Origin: an uncultured Saprospiraceae bacterium
Lineage (GTDB): Bacteria; Bacteroidota; Bacteroidia; Chitinophagales; Saprospiraceae
DNA length: 15,211 nucleotides
Assembly: GCA_937894165.1 (NCBI GenBank)
Contig: CALCSX010000323.1
Span: 1-15,211 of the forward strand
Reading direction: 5' to 3'
The notes under the pieces were generated by a model. It did not search any database. It saw only the letters and a program-made list of their open reading frames with translations, and was not told where the DNA came from. Below are positions 1 through 7,742 of the stretch, one piece after another (position 1 is the first letter of the stretch; every line of letters begins with the position of its first letter). Made by a program: the position numbers and the translations under genes.

Positions 1-241
1 TAATTTTCGCATTGTTATCTTTTTTACTTATCTGTTTCGTGTTTTGTTGTCGTCTATTAAGCTGCCGCATAACTAGTTTATTTGCGCAAGATCTGTCCAC
101 ACTTGCGCATATTTTCTCCTTACACGATCCCAAATTAAGAAAAATGTTTGATTTTTTTACAAAAAACTTAACTCCAAGGAATTTGACCCCCAAAATCAAA
201 TTCAGTAAAACGAAAATAATTATGTCGCATAATTCCTGTCA
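1..241. other. Region downstream of hsdR with dyad symmetries; no convincing gene
   Basis: No convincing gene is visible. Two perfect inverted repeats stand out. One has arms AATTATG (218-224) and CATAATT (228-234) around TCG, ending 8 bases from the hsdR stop. The other has arms TGCGCAAG (83-90) and CTTGCGCA (102-109) around an 11-base loop. On the minus strand the related words TTATGCGACA and TTATGCGGCA occur near 223-232 and 64-73. A minus-strand frame opens with ATG at 68-70 and runs off the left edge; its 23 Lys/Asn/Gln-rich residues resemble nothing I recognise. Neither hairpin is followed by a T-run on the hsdR strand, so they are not ordinary intrinsic terminators. Confidence 0.4.
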
Positions 242-2707
242 TCATGCCACCCTCTGATTATAAAGATGTTTCTGAAAGTCGATAAATAGTCTGCTGATAT
301 TTGCAACATCTCCTAGTATTTCTTTCGCATCTTCTAGTGACTGATACTTGTTTGTCAGCAAGATTGGTAGTTTTTCTTGGTCGAGTTCGTCAACTCCTGT
401 TTCAATGTATTTACTCAAAACGAAAGTGATAAACTCTTTTTGTCGGTCGTTAAGTAAAGCAAAAATTGTCGCTTCGGCTGCTTTAGCTCTGGCTTCTCTG
501 GTCATGGCGATATAGTCTCCATTGAAAACGTATTCCAACACATCATACAAATCGCTTTTTTCCATATCTACCAACTTTTGTAAAGTCAGTAAATCTTCTT
601 TTGGGAAACCTGCTGCATCTAAATTCTCTAATAAAGTTCTTCTTGTCCTTGGATTGCTCCAAAGTTTCCGCAATTCTTCTTCGTCTTGGAAAAGTTGTGG
701 TAGTTCGCCAAACAGCTTATTCAAAAATTCTTCTGCTGAAATAGGCTTGCCATCCGCACTCCAAAACGAAGTGGTAACCATATGTTGTATTTCTCGTTCC
801 TTTCCGTTTTTCAGTTTGATTTTTACTTTTCTTTTTTTGTTGCAAACACATGGCGATTGTCCACACGCTAAACAAGGGTCACCGATTTTTTCACAAACAC
901 ATGGTCGTTCGCTACAGACAGCGCATGGTTGAGGAGGAACATAAACGCAATCACATGGATTTAGTCCGCACTTTTTGCAAGCTTCTTCTTCTAAAGGTTC
1001 TCCATCCCATTCAGGGTCAGAAAAATGCTTGTAAGCATCTACAAAATCGTAAATGGTAAAAAACTTTTTACCATCAAATAAGCGTGTGCCACGACCAACA
1101 ATCTGCTTAAACTCAATCATTGAATTAACAGGACGAAGCAGAACGATATTGCGGATATTCCGGGCATCAACACCTGTGGAAAGCTTTTGAGAAGTAGTCA
1201 GAATAGTTGGAATTGTTTTTTCGTTGTCCTGAAATTCTCTTAACAATCTTTCGCCTTCTTCTCCATCATTGGCTGTAACACGAACGCAATAAAACGGGTC
1301 TCTGCTTTTAGCATGCTGATTAATCAAATCTCTGAGCAATGCAGCATGAGCTTGATTCGCTCCAAAAATGATGGCCTTTTCATTTTGGTTGGCTTCTTCT
1401 AAAAAAATCTTTACCCGCTTGGCTTCTCGCTCTACAATTTCAATGCTTCGGTTAAAGTCTTTCTCTTCGTAGAGCTTGCCTTCTTTAATTTCGCCTTCCA
1501 CTATGGTATCATCCGAGGTATAGCGATAATCGTCCAAAGTGGTTTTGATGCGTTTTACTTTGAATGGCGTTAAGAAACCGTCATTGATACCTTCTTTTAA
1601 TGAGTATATGTAAACCGGTTCACCAAAGTATTTGTAAGTATCAATATTGTCTTTTCGCTTGGGTGTAGCGGTTAAACCCAATTGCACAGCCGGGCTGAAA
1701 TATTCTAAAATACCCCGCCAATTGCTTTCGTCATTTGCTCCGCCACGGTGGCACTCGTCAATGATGATAAAATCAAAAAAGTCTTTTGGATATTGCCCAA
1801 AATTATAATATACAGATTTATCTTCTGCTGCTATTAGTAGTGTGGTAACTTCTTCAGGTTCCTTTTCAGTTTGAACAGCAGAAGCAGACATAAAGGTTTG
1901 AAAAATGGTAAAGAAAATGCTGCCGTTGGTGGGCACTCTGCCTTGCTTTTTAATCTCGCTTGGCTTTATTCGAACTAAGGCATCTTCGGGAAAGGCAGAA
2001 AAAGAGTTGAAAGCCTGATTGGCCAGTATGTTTCTATCGGCTAAAAACAGAATTCTCGGTCTGCGGCTGCCATCTCGCTGTAGATTCCAACGGGTTTGAA
2101 ACAGTTTCCAGGCAATTTGAAAAGCTATTGCGGTTTTTCCTGTACCCGTAGCCAGAGTCAGCAAGATGCGATCACTTCCGCTTGCTAAAGCTTCCAATGT
2201 ATTGTTTACGGCAATTTCCTGATAGTAGCGAAGTTGCCAAGTACCGCTCTTGTCTTCAAAGGGAACATTGGCAAATTTCTCTCTCCACTCCATTTCGGCA
2301 CTCTGCCCTGAGCCTGTCGAAGGGAAAGTTTTGTTCCACAGCAATTCGGGACTAAGAAAGTCTGAGACTAAACCCTCTTCTCCCGATTTCATGCAGATCT
2401 GGTAAATCTCATGGCCATTTGTGCTGTAGGTGGTTTCCAGTTGCAATTTGTCGGCATCCCGCTTGGCCTGCATTACTCCTTCGCCTACTTCCTGCTCCGC
2501 ACTTTTGGCTTCTATTACCGCCAGCTTTCGTCCTTTATGCACCAGTACATAATCGGCTATATGCTTACGTCCTCTGCCTCCACCCGATTGGATTTGACCT
2601 TCGGTAATGTGGTATTCACGAAGCACCTTAGAGCCTTCTACTACGCCCCATCCGCAAGCTTTTAGCTTAGGGTCTATAAGTTCTGCTCTTGTTTCTGCTT
2701 CGTTCAC
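242..2707 (-). CDS. hsdR: Type I restriction enzyme R subunit (EcoEI-like), DEAD/H-box translocase-nuclease
   Basis: This is the motor and nuclease subunit of a type I restriction system, which translocates and cuts unmodified DNA when bound to the M/S core. The 821 residues are a usual length for the EcoEI-like branch. Visible in order: a PD-(D/E)xK nuclease domain (D52, then E66 and K68 in VIEAK), Walker A ATGTGKT (186-192), DECH box (317-320), TATP (346-349), and helicase motif VI QIVGRGTR (535-542). A Cys-rich linker (577-622) with three CxxC-x4-CxC units follows, then the EcoEI_R_C-type tail. The start is GTG, 11 bases after the DUF3037 stop; it is last in the operon. Residues 128-134 are encoded by a dispersed short repeat. 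The frame appears intact. Confidence 0.93.
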   Translation of the reverse strand: MNEAETRAELIDPKLKACGWGVVEGSKVLREYHITEGQIQSGGGRGRKHIADYVLVHKGRKLAVIEAKSAEQEVGEGVMQAKRDADKLQLETTYSTNGHEIYQICMKSGEEGLVSDFLSPELLWNKTFPSTGSGQSAEMEWREKFANVPFEDKSGTWQLRYYQEIAVNNTLEALASGSDRILLTLATGTGKTAIAFQIAWKLFQTRWNLQRDGSRRPRILFLADRNILANQAFNSFSAFPEDALVRIKPSEIKKQGRVPTNGSIFFTIFQTFMSASAVQTEKEPEEVTTLLIAAEDKSVYYNFGQYPKDFFDFIIIDECHRGGANDESNWRGILEYFSPAVQLGLTATPKRKDNIDTYKYFGEPVYIYSLKEGINDGFLTPFKVKRIKTTLDDYRYTSDDTIVEGEIKEGKLYEEKDFNRSIEIVEREAKRVKIFLEEANQNEKAIIFGANQAHAALLRDLINQHAKSRDPFYCVRVTANDGEEGERLLREFQDNEKTIPTILTTSQKLSTGVDARNIRNIVLLRPVNSMIEFKQIVGRGTRLFDGKKFFTIYDFVDAYKHFSDPEWDGEPLEEEACKKCGLNPCDCVYVPPQPCAVCSERPCVCEKIGDPCLACGQSPCVCNKKRKVKIKLKNGKEREIQHMVTTSFWSADGKPISAEEFLNKLFGELPQLFQDEEELRKLWSNPRTRRTLLENLDAAGFPKEDLLTLQKLVDMEKSDLYDVLEYVFNGDYIAMTREARAKAAEATIFALLNDRQKEFITFVLSKYIETGVDELDQEKLPILLTNKYQSLEDAKEILGDVANISRLFIDFQKHLYNQRVA
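2306..2324. repeat. Short dispersed imperfect palindrome inside hsdR
   Basis: CCCTGAGCCTGTCGAAGGG, with CCCT/AGGG ends and a TTCGACAGGCTCA core on the other strand. It encodes FPSTGSG in the linker between the nuclease and helicase domains of HsdR. From memory, variants of this core recur in intergenic and linker positions of many environmental bacterial genomes. A related copy lies in rhuM at 5767-5786. It keeps the reading frame. Confidence 0.6.
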
Positions 2708-2718
2708 TATTTTAACGC

Positions 2719-3561
2719 TTATTGTTGATTATCGTGAAGCTCCATTTTTTCTTTTATGCTCAGGGCTAAATTCTCAGCTAGGTCATCTGTGACAATATCC
2801 ACGGTCAAGTTATCAGAAGAAACCTTTAAATACTCTTTGATAAATGACATTAAATCATTGTGACTTGGCGAGATAGAGGTCATAAGTGTCAGATGCAAAG
2901 GTTCTGAAGATTGTTGAAGACCTTGAAGTCTACCTGCCCATTTATAGACTTTATCCTTGATGGATTCTTTTTCTTTCAATACAAAAGATAAAGGTTCGTA
3001 ACAGTGCCAAATCTCATTCTTCCAAGATTTGTCAAATGAGATTACATCCTTAGGGACACGCACATCGTGCGATTTTAGTCGCTTATCGATGCCATATTTT
3101 TCAAAATAACTCTTGTATTTCATTTTCCAAACGTCATCATCTAATAAACTTTTATTCTCCTTTTTGTTGGCTTCATACTTTTCAACTTGTGAGTTGTAAA
3201 GATCATCGAGGGCAGCTTCTAGGCTCATATCAATAGCCATTTTAGCACTACTTAATCGGATTGCATTATTGTCTCTTATTAATATATTATTAGTGATAAG
3301 TTCAAGTTGATCAGAAGGAGAAAACAAATCATCTAGTTCTAGAGCAACTTTGTTTATCCTTCTTGTGAAATGGTTAAGTATTTGAATTATCCCCTGCCCA
3401 TTAGCTCCGGGAAACATGTGAGTAATGCGCTGATACTTAGATGTAGTTTTGCTTTTGAGAAAACGATCATCTTTTGAATAAACAACAACACCTACATTCA
3501 CATATTCTCCTGTGAAATGATCGTGCACATAGCGAATGATTTGATACTGATATTTTTTCAT
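2719..3561 (-). CDS. DUF3037 family protein
   Basis: The N-terminus YQIIRYVHDHFTGEYVNVGV (residues 5-24) is the signature of DUF3037, a family of unknown biochemical role whose genes commonly lie next to HipA-like kinase genes. The protein has 280 residues, is soluble by inspection, has no signal peptide or membrane segment, and has a charged, mostly helical-looking C-terminal half. Its ATG overlaps the last base of the kinase stop codon (TAATG), which suggests translational coupling and a two-gene unit with the kinase. Partner or substrate of the kinase is the most natural guess, but this is inference from gene order only. Confidence 0.8.
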   Translation of the reverse strand: MKKYQYQIIRYVHDHFTGEYVNVGVVVYSKDDRFLKSKTTSKYQRITHMFPGANGQGIIQILNHFTRRINKVALELDDLFSPSDQLELITNNILIRDNNAIRLSSAKMAIDMSLEAALDDLYNSQVEKYEANKKENKSLLDDDVWKMKYKSYFEKYGIDKRLKSHDVRVPKDVISFDKSWKNEIWHCYEPLSFVLKEKESIKDKVYKWAGRLQGLQQSSEPLHLTLMTSISPSHNDLMSFIKEYLKVSSDNLTVDIVTDDLAENLALSIKEKMELHDNQQ

Positions 3562-4385
3562 TAGGCAACTGTTTTATTAAGGGTCTCTGCAAAATAAGGA
3601 AGATTTTTAATCATTTTTGTTAAATAAGGTTGAATTTCTAATACTTTATCATCTAACCAATCCTGTGGAAGGATCTTATATACTTTTGACCAAAAATCTT
3701 CATTAAAACACTCGAGCAAGTTAGCATGTTGTGTTAAATCAGGCTTTAAACTTTTCAATAACTTATAAAAGAAATGTTTTTCATATAAGTCTCTATCAGT
3801 TTCATTGAATACCCATGGCGTTTTATTTCGTAAAGACGGCAACATAAGCAAAAATGAAAAGGCTAATTCATGGTCATAGATCAAAAGATTGGAACCATTT
3901 GAAATCACATTTGGGCGCTGATGTCCACGATCAGTATTAGCAATGAACATATCAAATACATAAATCAACTCAGCCGTCTTTTTAAGGTCTTTAGATAACG
4001 AAAAAGAAGCTTGTGGGATATTGTAATAGCCGGAAACATATTTACTTCCAAAATTAATTCCTTGACTTTGGAAGGCAGCCCTATAACCATCACGACCTTT
4101 TACAGATGTTTCAACAAAATCTGATGAAATATTAACCAATACAGGCTCAACCACGGGCAAATCTATTTCTTTAGCCATCCATGCTCCAATTAGTTCAAAT
4201 GCCGAACTGGTGGTTGTCATTCTTCCTGAATTTTTAAATTTAACAACGTATTGACCTCTTTCGCCTGTTTCAGTATCTACACCCCACACTGCTAAGGGTT
4301 CAGTTGTACCATTATCCAATAAATCGAATGCAGATAAGGCTTCTATTGTTGGCAAACGATATGTAGCATCTGTAATCTTGGTCAT
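3561..4385 (-). CDS. HipA-like serine/threonine kinase (HipA_2 type)
   Basis: The 274-residue protein carries a HipA/PI3K-like kinase core. YVVKF holds the candidate ATP-binding lysine K49. FDMFIANTDRGHQRPN (144-159) matches the catalytic loop with D152 and N159, and LLIYDHE (167-173) supplies the metal-binding D171. It is shorter than HipA toxin (about 440 residues) and lacks the HipA N-terminal subdomain, fitting the single-domain HipA_2 group. No HipB-like helix-turn-helix antitoxin is adjacent; DUF3037 takes the neighbouring position instead. The ATG overlaps the hsdS stop by four bases (ATGA), so it is translationally coupled to the restriction system. The substrate cannot be read from the sequence. 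Confidence 0.82.
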   Translation of the reverse strand: MTKITDATYRLPTIEALSAFDLLDNGTTEPLAVWGVDTETGERGQYVVKFKNSGRMTTTSSAFELIGAWMAKEIDLPVVEPVLVNISSDFVETSVKGRDGYRAAFQSQGINFGSKYVSGYYNIPQASFSLSKDLKKTAELIYVFDMFIANTDRGHQRPNVISNGSNLLIYDHELAFSFLLMLPSLRNKTPWVFNETDRDLYEKHFFYKLLKSLKPDLTQHANLLECFNEDFWSKVYKILPQDWLDDKVLEIQPYLTKMIKNLPYFAETLNKTVA

Positions 4386-5698
4386 AGTTTGTTACCGGTT
4401 TTTTGATACTTAACATTAGGTTCAGCTGCCATATTAAGTTGGTCTTTTTTATTATATATAGAATCCTTTTCACGTTCAGAGGTAGTCAATTCCCCCGAAA
4501 ATGCTTTTTGCAAGATTGATTTTTTCAGTTCGATCAAATCATTGATTTTCCTTTGATAAATGTCTTTTAGCTTTTGACTTTGCTCTGCTATCGAATCTAC
4601 TTTATCAATTATCATTTCCTGTTCTTTCAATGATTTCGGAAAAGGAATTTTCAATGAGGAAAGTGACCCCTGGTTTAAACTTCTTATTCCAACGCCATTA
4701 CCACTCTCAACAAGTTTTTTTCTTGTCTGTTGGATTTTCATAAAATGACAGAGATAATTTGGGTTGACTATTTTAGAGTTTAACCTAATCCTTATTGTGA
4801 AACCCGAATGTGAAACTTTTTCATTGATTATTCCTGCCAATAATGTCCGACCAATTAATTGAGGGTTACCATTAGAACGGACAGCTAAAATATCTCCTTC
4901 TTTCAGCAAGTCAGCTTCGTTTAATTTACCATCAAGTGAAACTTCAACCAAATCATTCTCTGAAACCCAATAATTATCTTGAAAATCTTTGACTCCAACA
5001 ATTTTAATTTTTTCACCCTTACTGCCTTTCGTATAGTTTATTCCATTCCTAAATTCCGCAAAGTCACCTAAGAGTTTCTCTTCCCAATCAATTCCTTTTT
5101 GTGTGAATATTCCCTGTGCAGAATTTTCGAAAAGTTCATTTGCATTGAATAGATTTTGCTCGGCATTGGCTTTGGCCTTGTCTATGGCGGCAAAGGCTTT
5201 GTCTAAAATGGAAACAATGCGTTGTTGTTCGGGGAGAGGTGGGAGTGGAAGTTCAATACTTTTGAATTTATTCATTGAGACTCCACCAATAATGCCTGCC
5301 ATTTCGGTTGAGAATTGTTCCTGAAATGAAGAGCTGAAATAGTAATAGAATAGGAATCTGCTATCTACATTCTTATTTGGTACTACTGCAAAAAGCTTAT
5401 TACCAAAACACACTTCCTGATTTGTAAACCCAATCTTTCTACCCGCACTTCCGCCTTCTGCACAGATTAAAGGAGTATTTGGTGGTGCAATTTTAAATTG
5501 CTCCTTTTCAGAAAAAGGTATTTTGACTCCGTTTTCATAATCAATGATACTGTCAAAGCCAACATCTTTAGTTCCTATATATGGTAATCCACTATCTAAA
5601 CCTGCAAATTTTTCTTTTTTGACTTTTGCATTTATGCTATTACCATTAAAGACATTGCCAATTTTATACAGCTTATGTATTTCCCAACCTTCCTTCAT
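4382..5698 (-). CDS. hsdS: Type I restriction-modification specificity subunit S
   Basis: This subunit recognises the bipartite DNA target for methylation and restriction. Two half-subunits are visible. TRD1 (about 1-150) is followed by the conserved helix region LPLPPLPEQQRIVSILDKAF (150-169). TRD2 (about 205-350) is followed by a second helix region (about 356-405) ending LKKSILQKAFSGEL. The two TRDs are unlike each other, so the target should be asymmetric. The 438-residue length is complete for the family. It starts with ATG overlapping the rhuM stop by four bases and ends overlapping the kinase start. No recombinase gene or duplicated partial hsdS, which would suggest phase variation, is seen in the window. 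Confidence 0.93.
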   Translation of the reverse strand: MKEGWEIHKLYKIGNVFNGNSINAKVKKEKFAGLDSGLPYIGTKDVGFDSIIDYENGVKIPFSEKEQFKIAPPNTPLICAEGGSAGRKIGFTNQEVCFGNKLFAVVPNKNVDSRFLFYYYFSSSFQEQFSTEMAGIIGGVSMNKFKSIELPLPPLPEQQRIVSILDKAFAAIDKAKANAEQNLFNANELFENSAQGIFTQKGIDWEEKLLGDFAEFRNGINYTKGSKGEKIKIVGVKDFQDNYWVSENDLVEVSLDGKLNEADLLKEGDILAVRSNGNPQLIGRTLLAGIINEKVSHSGFTIRIRLNSKIVNPNYLCHFMKIQQTRKKLVESGNGVGIRSLNQGSLSSLKIPFPKSLKEQEMIIDKVDSIAEQSQKLKDIYQRKINDLIELKKSILQKAFSGELTTSEREKDSIYNKKDQLNMAAEPNVKYQKTGNKL

Positions 5699-6588
5699 GT
5701 CAATTCCTTTATTTCGTTTAATATACTTTCCACCGATTGGGTTTCCATTTTAGAAAAAGCAAACCATGGTTCGACTTCGCTCACCACAGGTTTTTTCCCC
5801 AAATCCTTTAGGGAAGCGCCTAAGTGATATACTTCTTTGCCATCAATAATCAAAAAGCGGTCGTGGCTGTGGGTAAAAGGTTTTGCTTCAAAATTGCCGT
5901 ATTGGGCGTTGGCTTTTTGTATGTCTAATGTGAGTTGCTTATTCACATTTTTAGTGAGTAGGTGAACCAGAACGCCATTGTTCTTTTTTGATAAATGGGT
6001 GAGCGTGTTTTCATCAATATAATTATCAATCAGCACAATGCTCTTTTTAGCAGTGCGAATAATACGCGAGGCCAATTTATACGCATCAAATATTTGCCCG
6101 TCAAAGAAGACACCTTGGGAAGGAATGAGGTGGGAGTTGATTTGCAGGTCTATTTGGTCGACTTTATTTTCTATTTTGTCAAATTTATCTTCGAGCCTAT
6201 TCATTCGGTTGTTGATAGCATAGCCTTTGAGTAGATAATCTTTCAGTACACGGTTTGCCCAAATGCGGAATTGTGTTCCTTGAATGGAATTGACACGATA
6301 ACCAACAGATAAAATGGCATCTAGATTGTAGTGCAAAACTTCTCTAGTAACCATTCTTTTACCTTCTTTTCGAACTTGTGCAATTTTTGCACAAGTTGTT
6401 TTTTCATTTAGCTCTCCAGTTGAAAATATATTTTGTAAGTGTTTGAGTATAGACGTTCTATCAGTTTGAAACAATTCAGACAATTGATATTGATTAAGCC
6501 AAACAGTTTCATTTTCATTATCAATCCTCACTTCAATATGTTCAGAAAGTTCATTGGGGCGATATAATATGATTTCGTTTTTCATCAT
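5695..6588 (-). CDS. rhuM: RhuM family protein with PLD-like C-terminal segment
   Basis: The first 130 residues match the RhuM family: VWLNQYQLSELFQTDRTSIL (29-48), TTCAKIAQVRKEG (64-76), then YNLDAILSVGYRVNS (87-101) and GTQFRIWA (104-111). A short coiled coil (about 128-152) leads to a C-terminal segment with HDRFLIID (242-249), an HxRx4D variant of the phospholipase-D HxKx4D motif. Despite the virulence name, the family is widespread near type I restriction genes; its molecular role there is not established. It overlaps hsdS by four bases and is preceded by a 294-base gap containing a repeat. Residues 268-274 (VVSEVEP) are encoded by a dispersed short repeat. Confidence 0.82.
   Translation of the reverse strand: MMKNEIILYRPNELSEHIEVRIDNENETVWLNQYQLSELFQTDRTSILKHLQNIFSTGELNEKTTCAKIAQVRKEGKRMVTREVLHYNLDAILSVGYRVNSIQGTQFRIWANRVLKDYLLKGYAINNRMNRLEDKFDKIENKVDQIDLQINSHLIPSQGVFFDGQIFDAYKLASRIIRTAKKSIVLIDNYIDENTLTHLSKKNNGVLVHLLTKNVNKQLTLDIQKANAQYGNFEAKPFTHSHDRFLIIDGKEVYHLGASLKDLGKKPVVSEVEPWFAFSKMETQSVESILNEIKELT
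5767..5786. repeat. Short dispersed repeat inside rhuM
   Basis: TGGTTCGACTTCGCTCACCA, with TGGT/ACCA ends. The core TTCGAC-TTC-GCTCA resembles that of the copy in hsdR (TTCGAC-AG-GCTCA). On the coding strand it gives VVSEVEP near the RhuM C-terminus and keeps the frame. Confidence 0.5.
6373..6397. repeat. 11-bp inverted repeat within rhuM
   Basis: Arms AACTTGTGCAA (6373-6383) and TTGCACAAGTT (6387-6397) are perfectly complementary around TTT. They encode residues around TTCAKIAQV. The encoded motif appears native to the RhuM family, so the dyad may be coincidental to codon choice, or it could act as an internal operator. Confidence 0.5.
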
Positions 6589-6669
6589 TTAATAAGTGAT
6601 TTTTAATTGTTACCAAGATCCTCCACTTTCTTCGTTCAATGTCTACATTGCTGATAAAAAAAATCTACA

Positions 6670-6790
6670 CACCCTCCAAAATACTCCTTCCCGCTCATTT
6701 TTCATAACAATCCCCCGGAATTTCACCTCAAATTGACAAAATGGGATGAAAAAGGTGGGGGAATGTGGTGTGGGGTGGATTTGGGGGGCT
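6670..6790. repeat. Intergenic 121-bp repeat, copy R1
   Basis: Copy 1 of a dispersed repeat between dinD and rhuM. It begins CACCCTCCAAA and ends TTTGGGGGGCT, near-complementary ends. The centre holds a 33-base stretch (6713-6745, from CCCCGG to AATGGG) identical in copy R2. One strand is C-rich in its first half and G-rich in its second, so the unit could fold on itself. No coding capacity is seen. Confidence 0.75.
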
Positions 6791-6803
6791 TATGTTGTCT
6801 GCA

Positions 6804-6842
6804 TTAGGATTTTTAGGATTAGATGATTTTAGGATTAATCCT
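6804..6842. repeat. TTAGGAT direct repeats and AGGATTAATCCT palindrome
   Basis: TTAGGAT occurs three times (6804, 6813, 6829). The last copy leads into a perfect 12-base palindrome, AGGATTAATCCT (6831-6842). It lies between dinD and repeat R1. On the minus strand it is just downstream of dinD, but no T-run makes it a convincing terminator. Confidence 0.45.
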
Positions 6843-6882
6843 TTCATCTTGTAATCATACAAATCATAGTTTAGACTGTTTT

Positions 6883-7740
6883 TCATTTGCTTTTTTTAGG
6901 ATTCTTCAACTTGGGTTGCTCAATTTTCTTTTCCAGTTTTTTGACACTTTCCGTAGGTGGGAGATTTTCAGGCATTGTACCACCTAATTCCTGTATGGTT
7001 TTGCGTACTTTTTTACCTACTTCAAAATGGGTTTGGTTGGCCTTCTGCTTGCCTTTTATTTGTTCACGCTTTAGTTTTTCTTCGGTTTGCGTAGCACGGA
7101 AAAGGTTGGCTGCTAACTCGGTGCTGCCCATATGGTCTAGTATCTGTTGGCTTTTCTTTAAGCCTTTCTTTTGGTGTATTCCTTTGGCATCTAAACCACC
7201 ATACAAGCCTTTATAACCGTGATTTTGAAATATGGCATAGTCTAAAGGTGCTATAACGCCTGCATCTTTGGCTGCTGCTGCGAGTTGGGTATTGTGTTTT
7301 GCCATTTCGTTACGCAAAAACAGACGTTTTTCATCTTCTGTGCTTAGTTGCTGATAGGCTTCTAAACCTTGTATTTCTTGAATACGAGTTTGAATGGCAA
7401 AATAGGTTTGTCCAAGAGCCACTACTTCTTTGCTGGGGTCTGCGTTCTGTACAATGAGGTAACAGAAATATCTTGAAAACTTGAAACTTGGGTAGGTTTG
7501 TTTAGCACCTTGCCCAGCTTCTAACACCTCGTTGGCTTCAACGAGGTGTTCAGAAACCTCTTGTCCGCTATTGATACAAGCTTCTTTTGCCTTGTTAACA
7601 ACGCCCGTAAAGTTTCTAAAATCAGCATATTCCAACACTTTAGCCAATTGGCGAGCATACCAAAATTCATTGCCGTTCTCGTCAATCTGCTTGATTTGTT
7701 CAAAGAGTGAACTGCCTTGTTTTATGATTTCTTTTGCCAT
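6883..7740 (-). CDS. dinD: DinD-like DNA-damage-inducible protein D
   Basis: The 285 residues align by eye with DinD along their length: an N-terminal Bro-N-like region (about 25-90), the family block RYFCYLIVQNADPSKE (90-105), QTYFAIQTRIQE, and RLFLRNEMAKHNTQLAAAAK further on. The C-terminus is a Lys-rich low-complexity tail. In E. coli DinD is SOS-regulated and modulates RecA; DinD homologues also often lie within type I restriction loci, as here. It lies 294 bases upstream of rhuM on the same strand. A 22-base dyad ends 16 bases before the ATG and may be the operator. No strong Shine-Dalgarno sequence is visible, as is usual in Bacteroidota. Confidence 0.87.
   Translation of the reverse strand: MAKEIIKQGSSLFEQIKQIDENGNEFWYARQLAKVLEYADFRNFTGVVNKAKEACINSGQEVSEHLVEANEVLEAGQGAKQTYPSFKFSRYFCYLIVQNADPSKEVVALGQTYFAIQTRIQEIQGLEAYQQLSTEDEKRLFLRNEMAKHNTQLAAAAKDAGVIAPLDYAIFQNHGYKGLYGGLDAKGIHQKKGLKKSQQILDHMGSTELAANLFRATQTEEKLKREQIKGKQKANQTHFEVGKKVRKTIQELGGTMPENLPPTESVKKLEKKIEQPKLKNPKKSK
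7523..7550. repeat. 12-bp perfect inverted repeat within dinD
   Basis: Arms AACACCTCGTTG (7523-7534) and CAACGAGGTGTT (7539-7550) pair perfectly around GCTT. They encode EHLVEANEVL (residues 64-73), which lines up with the family sequence, so it is not an obvious insertion. It could form a stable mRNA hairpin early in the gene. Confidence 0.55.
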
Positions 7741-7742
7741 AT

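Noticed and set aside
12..257. Plus-strand 81-codon frame at the left edge
   Set aside because: Low-complexity translation, overlaps the hsdR end and the palindromes; no support as a gene.
522..932. Plus-strand 136-codon frame inside hsdR
   Set aside because: Antisense of the well-supported hsdR coding sequence with no domain of its own.
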